From Spirochaetota bacterium (GTDB lineage: Bacteria; Spirochaetota; UBA4802; JAFGJZ01): DNA of 16,948 nucleotides. The stretch's first letter is position 1. Each line of letters begins with the position of its first letter. A program made the translations under genes and the position numbers. Under the pieces are notes generated by a model. It saw only the letters and a program-made list of their open reading frames with translations, ran no database searches and had not been told where the DNA came from. Where the stretch lies: assembly GCA_023396665.1 (NCBI GenBank), contig JAEWVL010000023.1, positions 1-16,948 of the forward strand. The letters run 5' to 3'. Positions 1 through 6,396 of this stretch are shown here, in pieces.

Positions 1-758
1 TGCTGCACAAGTTGCCCGATTCTTGAAATGCGATCCTCTACAGGGGGATGCGTATTGTAAACGATGACATCGCCGTGTCCCTTCTTGTACTGATCGATGC
101 GTCCGAGAAAATCTGACAATGCATCGACCGAGTAACCCGTCGCGTTGAGATAGACCAGAGCGCTCGCATCCGCCTCGTATTCGTCCGTAACGAGATAGCC
201 CTGTTCGAACAGCAGAAGTTCGGCCTTGCCGACAACCTCGGCGAATGCGGCCGAAACCACGGCTCCCTGCGAAACGAGAAAGGCCGTGAAAAAACTTATC
301 CCCCCCCTTTCGCGCGGCGGAGGCAGCTGTTTCATTATATGCCGGTTATTGACATGGCCTATCTCGTGCGCCAGAACGGCCGCAAGCTCGGCCTCGTTTT
401 GCATCAGACGAATGGCACCTTTCGTGATATAGATATATCCGCCGGGAGCGGCGTAGGCGTTAACCGAATCATCATCGAGCACGGCAAAGTGATAATTCAG
501 CTCGGAACGGCCGGCGAACATCGCGACGCTCTTACCCACCGAATTGACATAGTGCGTCAGCTCCCTGTTGCGGTAAAGGGGATACCGGGAAAGTATTTTC
601 TGTGACAGCAGCTTTCCGTACTGTATCTCGAGTACAACCTCGTCGTTATACCCGTCTGCGGCGATTCCGCTACCCAGTAAAAGAAACAAAGCAATGCACG
701 TTATGCGCCACAAAATTGCGGACAATGAGGCGCCAGCGGAAAGTATTTTTTTACTCAC
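1..758 (-). CDS. M48 family metalloprotease, secreted, C-terminus cut off by window edge
   Basis: A zinc metallopeptidase of the M48 (Ste24/HtpX/BepA-like) family; 252 codons are inside the window and the frame is still open at position 1. The start is GTG at 758, overlapping the TGA stop of the SH3 gene upstream (GTGA), with a GAGGG element about 10 bases before it. Residues 1-33 look like a signal peptide with a hydrophobic core (IALFLLLGSGIAA), so the enzyme should act in the periplasm. Motifs seen: HEIGH at residues 131-135 (zinc ligands His131 and His135, catalytic Glu132), the E-x-x-x-D third-ligand motif at Glu193-Asp197 (EYEAD), and a THPPxEDRI motif near the window edge, all typical of M48. 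No multi-pass membrane region as in HtpX is visible, so it is closer to the soluble periplasmic type that handles misassembled outer-membrane proteins. That role is inferred from the family. A G8 run lies just after the active site. Confidence 0.9.
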   Translation of the reverse strand, partial: MSKKILSAGASLSAILWRITCIALFLLLGSGIAADGYNDEVVLEIQYGKLLSQKILSRYPLYRNRELTHYVNSVGKSVAMFAGRSELNYHFAVLDDDSVNAYAAPGGYIYITKGAIRLMQNEAELAAVLAHEIGHVNNRHIMKQLPPPRERGGISFFTAFLVSQGAVVSAAFAEVVGKAELLLFEQGYLVTDEYEADASALVYLNATGYSVDALSDFLGRIDQYKKGHGDVIVYNTHPPVEDRISRIGQLVQ

Positions 759-1243
759 TGTATGCCACCCTCGGAAAGAAAATGTCTCAGTTCGTTTTCA
801 GAGATTGCAAGCGACTCGACCTCAAGCAGATCCTGGGGATTATAGTTTTGCACGCTGCTTGTTCTCGAACGCGAAAGAGCCTTGTCGTTTTGCACCAGGC
901 CTCGCGCGGACGCCGCGGTGACATCGGAAGAAGCGCGTTTTCGGGATTGCACTCTTCCGCTTTTTTCAGCGGTTCCCAGAACCGTGATCTGACCCGAAGG
1001 TTTTTTCGTACTGACAAACAGCGACTGTATCCAGCCTTTTCCCGAAGAGCATGAAACATGCAGCCACTTGTCGTTTTTTTCGAGCACCTCGATCGAATCG
1101 CCGCGTTTCAGCTGTTGGGTCACCTTACCCTCGGCTCCCGGTGCTGAGAAAAGACTCGCCTTGACTGACGAAACATATAGTGTTTGCGCCTGCAACTGCA
1201 TCGCGATAAACAAGGGCAGAAGCACTGCAATTGTCTTTTTCAT
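755..1243 (-). CDS. Secreted bacterial SH3-domain protein
   Basis: A 162-residue exported protein. The start at 1243 was chosen because GGAGGT lies 8 bases upstream and the next residues (MKKTIAVLLPLFIAMQLQAQ) form a clean signal peptide; a longer frame to 1285 runs into the cyclase gene and has no such signal. Residues about 20-77 match the bacterial SH3 (SH3b) pattern: LYVSSVKASLFSAPG, then a G-D-x-I-E-V-L strand, K-W-L-H-V and the G-W-I-x-S-L-F-V ending. These domains commonly bind cell wall or other periplasmic partners. The C-terminal half (about 85-162) is polar, rich in Ser, Arg and Lys, with a short acidic tail; I do not recognise a second domain. The Shine-Dalgarno sequence begins directly on the stop codon of the adenylate cyclase gene and its own stop overlaps the protease start, so the three genes are almost certainly one transcript. 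Confidence 0.85.
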   Translation of the reverse strand: MKKTIAVLLPLFIAMQLQAQTLYVSSVKASLFSAPGAEGKVTQQLKRGDSIEVLEKNDKWLHVSCSSGKGWIQSLFVSTKKPSGQITVLGTAEKSGRVQSRKRASSDVTAASARGLVQNDKALSRSRTSSVQNYNPQDLLEVESLAISENELRHFLSEGGIQ

Positions 1244-1256
1244 CGTGTTACCTCCA

Positions 1257-3506
1257 TCATTTGTGCGTTCTCGTGAACACACCATCCCAGCTTTCGGGTG
1301 GAGTGTTCTTTTTATATTCCTGACAGCGCAGGATAAGCAGTTTGGCGGCCCTGTCAGAAAAAAGACCGCCCGATTTTATCGACATTCGAAAGTGTTTGAT
1401 CGCCTGCGACCAGTGCCGGTTCTGATACAGTTCGAAGCCTCTCTCGTAAAGGGCGCTGGATTCCTTTGCATTGGCGGCGAGCGTTGCGGGATCGCCGACC
1501 AGTTCGAAGATGAGCACCGGCTCATTTTTCCCTTTCACACGGACAGCGTCGAGTTTGCGGAAAAGCAGCTCATCGCCGATTTCCGCGCGGGTATACTGGC
1601 TGACGAGTATCATGACACCGTAGTCTTTTCCGGCGGCCTCAAGCCGCGCGGCGAGGTTGACGGTATCCCCCATCATCGTATAAGCAGCAAGCTCGTCAGT
1701 TCCCATGAAACCGACCTTGGCAAGACCCGTATTGAGGCCGATACGAAAGGACATGCTTCTGGCCTCTTCGCAATAGGCATCTTCGGCCTTCCATTTTGCA
1801 TGCAGCTCGTAGAGTCTCTGTTGCATTTGAAGCGAAGCGCGGCAGGCTTTCAGCGAAGCGCCCTCGATCTCCACCGGCGCGCCGAATATGCCGACAATGG
1901 CATCGCCGATATACTTATCGAGTGTACCGCGTTGCTGCTTGAGGATAAGGGTCATCGCCGAGAGATATTCGTTCAGCAGCGCGGCGAGGTCTGAACTGGA
2001 AAGTTTCTCACTGATGGTCGAAAACGAGGCGACATCGGAGAAAAAAGCGGTAATCTTTTTTTCACCGCCCTTACGCAGCGTCTCGAGGTCTGTCAAGGCC
2101 TCTTTGACGATCGTCGGATCTATCATGTTGCCGAGGATCTTGCTGTATTTGCGTCGCTCGGCCCCCTCTGTCATACTTAAAAACATGTAAGATCCAGTCG
2201 TCGCTATTATTCCCGAAGTGAGAGTGAAAATCGAGTTGATCAGAACATTCGTATACGAGAAGAGCATCGCGGAAAAAAGCGCGAAAACGGAGTATATCGC
2301 TATATTACTGCCGATCTTGATAACAGGATTCTGCGCATACACGACGATGAATACGGTCAACAGCATCATCAACACAGACACGAACAGCGCCTGTACGGGA
2401 CCGGTGCGAATAATATGGTTATTCTGAAGAATGTTGCTGATGATATTCGCGTGTATCTCGGGACCTGGCGTTTTCACGCTTATCGGCGTATGTTTGAGAT
2501 CCTGCGCTCCCTCGGCGGAGGCACCGATTATGACAATTTTGTCTTTGAACTGGCCGGGAACGATTTCGATCCCCTCAGCATTCCCCTGATAGAAATTGGC
2601 GGCAGATTCGAGCAGACTGCTCATCGCATAGGGAACGAAACGCTCTTTGACATGGTAGTTCACCATGTAATTTCCGTTTTTGTCGACCGGAATGGTGTAG
2701 TTACCCGATTTTATCACCAGATCGGCGCCGACACTGACCTCATTGTTAAGGCCCTGATAAGCGTTTAACGCGGCAAGCGCCATGGAGGGATAATATTTAC
2801 CGCCGTACCTGTACAGCATAACCGCCCGCCTGAAGACCCCGTCCGGATCGGGAGTGACGAGCGGAACGGCAATTCCCTTGAGCGTCGATTGCGCTCCCTC
2901 GACCTGATACTGGTTTTTCGAACAGTCGACATCGGCACGCAAACAGGGATAGGGCAGTTCGACCTCATTATAGCTGTCACTCAATATGAGTTTGTCAAGC
3001 CCCTCACCCCTGACGCTGAAAGAATGCCCTTCACTTATATCGGCGGGCAACTCCATGATGTTCGGTCGTTCGGAATTGGGGAAAAGGATGACATTGTGAA
3101 AGACATTTCCCCCCAGAGCGATCGCCTGAGAAAAAATATCGTCACTGTCGGCGCCGCTCTGATCCTTTCCAGAAAAGATAATATCGAAAAATATGGCTTT
3201 GGGGGGATCCCCCTCATTGAGATAGGTAAGAATGTCGCCGTAAATGCTTCGATTCCAGGGCCAGCGTCCGAGACCGATATCCTCACCCCAAAGCACTGAA
3301 TTCTGATCTATCAGAATGAGTACCACATCCTCATGCGGCTTCTTGAATTTACCCCCTACGCTGCGAACCATCACCTCGTGTGTCTTGTAATACATATATC
3401 TTCCGGCGGACAGATACACTAAAAATGTCAGCACCGACAGTATGGCGGCGAGTATGAAAAACGAGCGGAGTTTTTTTATGTTGTCAGGCACTTCTCTTTT
3501 AGCCAT
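1257..3506 (-). CDS. CHASE2-domain class III adenylate cyclase, membrane bound
   Basis: A 749-residue sensor cyclase that should make cAMP from ATP. Order of parts: short cytoplasmic N-terminus; TM helix about 16-38; extracytoplasmic CHASE2 sensor about 45-365 (with the typical DVVLILIDQNS start and an IVIIGAS-A-GAQDLKHTP stretch near 325-341); two or three TM helices between about 370 and 445; a linker; the cyclase domain about 482-672. Catalytic residues are all visible: metal-binding Asp491 and Asp535, purine-selecting Lys531 and Thr610, transition-state Asn617 and Arg621. The Lys/Thr pair indicates ATP rather than GTP as substrate. The last 70 residues hold one helix-turn-helix pair resembling a TPR motif (ALYERGFELYQNRHWSQAIKHF). 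The start ATG at 3506 has GGGG about 9 bases upstream. It is the first gene of an operon with the SH3 and M48 genes, suggesting an envelope-sensing role; the ligand cannot be read from the sequence. Confidence 0.93.
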   Translation of the reverse strand: MAKREVPDNIKKLRSFFILAAILSVLTFLVYLSAGRYMYYKTHEVMVRSVGGKFKKPHEDVVLILIDQNSVLWGEDIGLGRWPWNRSIYGDILTYLNEGDPPKAIFFDIIFSGKDQSGADSDDIFSQAIALGGNVFHNVILFPNSERPNIMELPADISEGHSFSVRGEGLDKLILSDSYNEVELPYPCLRADVDCSKNQYQVEGAQSTLKGIAVPLVTPDPDGVFRRAVMLYRYGGKYYPSMALAALNAYQGLNNEVSVGADLVIKSGNYTIPVDKNGNYMVNYHVKERFVPYAMSSLLESAANFYQGNAEGIEIVPGQFKDKIVIIGASAEGAQDLKHTPISVKTPGPEIHANIISNILQNNHIIRTGPVQALFVSVLMMLLTVFIVVYAQNPVIKIGSNIAIYSVFALFSAMLFSYTNVLINSIFTLTSGIIATTGSYMFLSMTEGAERRKYSKILGNMIDPTIVKEALTDLETLRKGGEKKITAFFSDVASFSTISEKLSSSDLAALLNEYLSAMTLILKQQRGTLDKYIGDAIVGIFGAPVEIEGASLKACRASLQMQQRLYELHAKWKAEDAYCEEARSMSFRIGLNTGLAKVGFMGTDELAAYTMMGDTVNLAARLEAAGKDYGVMILVSQYTRAEIGDELLFRKLDAVRVKGKNEPVLIFELVGDPATLAANAKESSALYERGFELYQNRHWSQAIKHFRMSIKSGGLFSDRAAKLLILRCQEYKKNTPPESWDGVFTRTHK

Positions 3507-3547
3507 GTCCGATCCCCGTGTTTATGTATACAAGCTCTTCTTTATGG

Positions 3548-3576
3548 AAAATACTACAATCGCCGTACTTTGTAAA
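3548..3576 (-). promoter_or_regulatory. Possible sigma-70-like promoter for the cyclase operon
   Basis: On the minus strand TTTACA (3576-3571) is followed after 17 bases by TATTTT (3553-3548). It sits about 42 bases upstream of the cyclase start, in the 169-base gap between the cyclase and the DUF2141 gene. The -35 matches five of six consensus bases and the -10 four of six, with ideal spacing. No other good pair was found in the gap. Activity is unproven. Confidence 0.35.
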
Positions 3577-3675
3577 TCACTTATTTCACTCGCGGTCGAT
3601 TTACGTCGCGATCGCGCTGAAAAAGTGCGTTCTTGCGAGATATAACTGTACATAATATCGGGGTTCCCTGATGTA

Positions 3676-4104
3676 TTACTCCTCTTTACCCGCCATAATT
3701 TCGACAAGACGTACGGTAATCCTGTCTTTTCCCTCACCGACGACGACCTTGTGTCTGTCGAAATTTCCCGGAATGCTTTTACCGTCATAATTGCTTATTC
3801 CGACCGGTTCTTTGGGTATGCCGATCAAGCTCGCATCAGCCTTTCCGTTGCCGTTCACATCGATATAGGCGCTAACCACATACTCGCCGGCGGGAAGGCT
3901 GATACTCATATTCGAAGTGCCGGCCGGCAGGGTCTGCCGTTTCATTGCGTCTTTTTTCTTAAAGCCCGCCGAAGTATCAAATATGGCCACGTGTATTTTG
4001 CCGCTTTTGCCAGTGGTATTCACGAGTGATATGTTTGTCTCGATATCAGCGGCAAAAAGAACGCATCCCCAGACAATCGCTGCGAACATAAAAAATTTTT
4101 TCAT
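3676..4104 (-). CDS. DUF2141 family secreted protein
   Basis: A 142-residue protein of the DUF2141 family, whose members are small exported beta-rich proteins of unknown function. Residues 1-19 are a signal peptide (MKKFFMFAAIVWGCVLFAA). The mature part contains the hallmark of the family: a Gly-Lys-x-x-x-A-I-F-D strand near 36-43, a P-A-G-E-Y segment near 71-75 and the acidic loop IDVNGNGKAD (81-90), followed by GIPKEPVGISN. The DxNxNGxxD loop resembles a calcium-binding turn. The start ATG at 4104 has AGGAGAG four bases upstream, an excellent ribosome site. The gene lies between the CFI-box gene (100 bases upstream) and the cyclase operon (169 bases downstream), so it could be transcribed alone or by read-through; no terminator is evident on either side. 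Confidence 0.85.
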   Translation of the reverse strand: MKKFFMFAAIVWGCVLFAADIETNISLVNTTGKSGKIHVAIFDTSAGFKKKDAMKRQTLPAGTSNMSISLPAGEYVVSAYIDVNGNGKADASLIGIPKEPVGISNYDGKSIPGNFDRHKVVVGEGKDRITVRLVEIMAGKEE

Positions 4105-4160
4105 AAAACTCTCCTTTTGGTATAATTGCCGCTTCGGCTGATCCCGATTACATAATTGTC

Positions 4161-4176
4161 CTTTCGCGAACGAAAG
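4161..4176. repeat. Short perfect hairpin between the CFI-box and DUF2141 genes
   Basis: Arms CTTTCG and CGAAAG enclose a four-base loop that reads TTCG on the minus strand, a very stable tetraloop sequence. It lies in the 100-base gap between two minus-strand genes. No run of T follows on either strand, so it is not a standard intrinsic terminator; it may be an RNA processing or stabilising element, or a chance palindrome. Confidence 0.3.
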
Positions 4177-4204
4177 ATATCCATCAGACTTTGAAAGACA
4201 GGGT

Positions 4205-5014
4205 CTATCGGAATGTGCTGCGCCGTTTTCTGACGTATTTCATAACAATCGGCAAAGGCACAAAAGCCAGCACAAAAAACAGAAAGAGATAAAAGAAAGC
4301 CGGCCTGTGTATGAAAAAGACGATCGGAGCGAGCATCTGCCTTGTTAAAAAAGCGAGCGAAGGATTTTTCCGAATAATGCGTGCAAACGGGGGGGATACC
4401 GAATAATACGCGAAGATGAATGCTCTGCCGAGAGGATTCGTTTTCAACACCCGGTCACGGAAGCTTCGCAGAGTCATCACTTCGGCGGCATTCTTTGCCC
4501 CGTATGCCGCCGTAGCGATAAAACAATTATCATCTTTTCCGTCACTGTAGTCTTCGTAAGCCGCTTCGTTGAAACGAAGATCAAGGGTCAGCGATCCCTG
4601 TTCATAACAGGTGACCGAATAACAATATTCCTCATCGGAATAGGACAGACTGCCACCGTCGATTGCGGCAACTTGTTGATTTCCTATCGTATAGTAGGCG
4701 ACTGCGCTGTAATAGCCGTTTTCCGTCTCGAACGAAAAATCTTCCGTTGCGCCGCGGGAATACCAGGCCTCTTCTTCGATATCGGGTACCTCGTCAAGCT
4801 CGCCGGTGAAGATATGCACCTCGACTTCGCTGCCGGCCTGCGGCGTACTGACCATGATACTGAGATTGCCGCTATCCGGTGCCAAGGTGTCGCAAAAAAG
4901 CGGCGCGGGTTCGCAATCCTCCTCCTCATCGGTATCTTCGCAGGCGCAAAAGAATATACTGAATAAAACGGCCGCAAGAATAAAGAGAAGCGGCAATGCT
5001 GTCTTCTTTTTCAT
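4205..5014 (-). CDS. CFI-box-CTERM domain lipoprotein
   Basis: A 269-residue protein ending in a CFI-box-CTERM domain. Residues 1-25 form an export signal whose hydrophobic run ends FFCAC; Cys25 is the likely lipidated residue (loose lipobox). A very acidic stretch follows (EDTDEEEDCE), then a beta-rich region of about 50-160 that I do not recognise. The C-terminal part is diagnostic: CFIATAAYG at 164-172, then LRSFRDRVL, GRAFI, YYSVSPPFA, a hydrophobic helix at about 238-258 and a basic tail (KYVRKRRSTFR). The Cys motif, TM helix and basic tail resemble the layout of C-terminal sorting signals such as PEP-CTERM, and a processing role has been suspected for CFI-boxes, but the processing enzyme is not known to me. 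The start ATG overlaps the stop of the barrel gene (ATGA), with GGAG eight bases upstream, so translation is probably coupled. Confidence 0.85.
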   Translation of the reverse strand: MKKKTALPLLFILAAVLFSIFFCACEDTDEEEDCEPAPLFCDTLAPDSGNLSIMVSTPQAGSEVEVHIFTGELDEVPDIEEEAWYSRGATEDFSFETENGYYSAVAYYTIGNQQVAAIDGGSLSYSDEEYCYSVTCYEQGSLTLDLRFNEAAYEDYSDGKDDNCFIATAAYGAKNAAEVMTLRSFRDRVLKTNPLGRAFIFAYYSVSPPFARIIRKNPSLAFLTRQMLAPIVFFIHRPAFFYLFLFFVLAFVPLPIVMKYVRKRRSTFR

Positions 5015-5631
5015 AGTCTTACTCCGACGGAAAGATATAAGCGGTTTGCGGGAACGTGATCAAGTGGAAAATATTCGTATCCTGCCCGAAAAACGAGCAT
5101 TGAGGCTTTATATATCAGTCCAAGTCTGCCGAGGGGAATAAAAGTGTAGGAATCGCCCGATCGCAAACCCCGCACATCTTCGTAAACACCCGCGACAGCG
5201 CCGGTAACGAAGACACCGAAAGCGCCGGCGAGGGGCTGCTGCTTCTCGAGCAGCAGCAGCGGCACATGATATGAGTTGATTTTTTTCTGAACCAGATAAT
5301 CGCCGCTATGTTCGAAGGTTGTCAGTGCGAAGGGCCGGCAGGAAAAACCGATACCGCCGTACAAATGGGAGATGTAGGGCAAACGGTATTTTAGCTCCAG
5401 ACCGATTGCGATATCTTTCGTATTGAAATCGATCGGCACTTCAAGCAGAAAGGTATCGCTCTTTGCTGCGGTCGATACGTCGCCGTCCTTGCTATTCGCG
5501 GCCGAAGCGCCAAACGGAACGACGAACCAGAAGAAAACGTTACAGATTATGAAAAAGTGAAAATAAAGCAATGATTTCTTATTGGAAGCTTCGGCACCGA
5601 TGAACGAGCTTCTGCCATGTTTCAAGGCCAT
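5011..5631 (-). CDS. Small outer-membrane-barrel-like secreted protein, unknown function
   Basis: A 206-residue protein. I place the start at ATG 5631, which has GGGGAGG about 11 bases upstream; a frame reaching 5733 would overlap the hydrolase gene and its first 34 residues do not look like a signal. Residues about 19-44 form a long hydrophobic signal ending PFGASA. The mature part has the alternating pattern and Gly/Tyr content of beta strands (for example IAIGLELKYRLPYISHLYGGIGFSC, which I note in part only: GLELKYRLP and YGGIGFSC), and the last strands RLGLIYKAS, FRAGYEYFP and RLYLSVGVRL suggest an eight-strand barrel. It does not end in the usual aromatic residue, so insertion into the outer membrane is not certain. 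It lies between the lipase-like gene and the CFI-box gene, overlapping the latter by four bases. Confidence 0.6.
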   Translation of the reverse strand: MALKHGRSSFIGAEASNKKSLLYFHFFIICNVFFWFVVPFGASAANSKDGDVSTAAKSDTFLLEVPIDFNTKDIAIGLELKYRLPYISHLYGGIGFSCRPFALTTFEHSGDYLVQKKINSYHVPLLLLEKQQPLAGAFGVFVTGAVAGVYEDVRGLRSGDSYTFIPLGRLGLIYKASMLVFRAGYEYFPLDHVPANRLYLSVGVRL

Positions 5632-5713
5632 AGTATTGTCAACCTCCCCAAAGACTTGATCACGGCGAAAATGCCACATCACGGACACGGGACGTTTTAC
5701 GAAAAGGAGAAGG

Positions 5714-6364
5714 TTAGAGACCGCGAGCCGCAAGATCGGCTACCAGCCCGTCGTTATCGCCCTCCACTATTTTAACAAATATATTCATAAACACATACAT
5801 GAGATCGCTGAAGGGATAACGCATACGCGCTGAATAACTCTGATAAAAAACGGATGCGGCATCCGGACACATGTCGTTGAAAGCCCTGCACTCCCGCAAG
5901 GAGAGCTGCCGGGATGCGGTATAAAAATCGGGATGCCTGTCGCCGATTATCCGGCTTGCGAGATCGACGAAAAATGCGACAAGGCGATAAAGAAACGCCG
6001 GTACGTCATAGAAAAGATCGATGCTCTTCGATCCGTGATGCGGTGTTGATATCGTTGTCAAGGAGGCGACATGGGACGCCATGCCGAGACACGATATCAT
6101 GTAACGCGCCTCGAGCCCGCCCTTTGAATGCGCGATGATATTGACCTTTTCGGCGCCGCTTATGCGAAGCGCCTCAAGCAGATTCTGTTTGAGAATAGCC
6201 GCATTCGTTTCGATTGTCGCCCAGGAATCCTGGCCGCCGTAATATACTTGCGCACCGCACTCGCGCAAAGCCTTCGGTATTCTTCCCCAATAGTTAAACA
6301 GGGGATTATCGTCCCTGAATCCCGTTCCATGCGCCAGAAACAAGGGGTAGCGTGTCTTGTTCAT
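5714..6364 (-). CDS. Lipase-like alpha/beta hydrolase, probably truncated at the 3' end
   Basis: A 216-residue hydrolase without a signal peptide. The oxyanion strand LFLAHGTGFRDD (residues 8-19), nucleophile elbow IIAHSKGGLEARY (Ser80) and TISTPHHGS (104-112) are typical of triacylglycerol lipase-like enzymes, as is GDNDGLV (202-208) carrying the predicted catalytic Asp205. Family members normally continue for about 50-70 residues, including a G-x-S-H motif with the catalytic histidine; here the frame ends eleven residues after Asp205. No complete His motif is found in the other two frames before the barrel gene begins. The product may therefore be inactive or the gene may be a remnant. The start ATG at 6364 has only a weak ribosome site (AAGG, 12 bases upstream). 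It follows the propeller lipoprotein gene by 32 bases and is probably cotranscribed with it. Confidence 0.75.
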   Translation of the reverse strand: MNKTRYPLFLAHGTGFRDDNPLFNYWGRIPKALRECGAQVYYGGQDSWATIETNAAILKQNLLEALRISGAEKVNIIAHSKGGLEARYMISCLGMASHVASLTTISTPHHGSKSIDLFYDVPAFLYRLVAFFVDLASRIIGDRHPDFYTASRQLSLRECRAFNDMCPDAASVFYQSYSARMRYPFSDLMYVFMNIFVKIVEGDNDGLVADLAARGL

Positions 6365-6396
6365 TCAACTAACCGACCTTAATGAATATGCCCCCA

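Noticed and set aside
1068..1994. A 308-codon open frame on the plus strand opposite the cyclase
   Set aside because: It lies wholly antisense to the cyclase and SH3 genes, which have clear domains; the translation has no recognisable motif and no convincing ribosome site.
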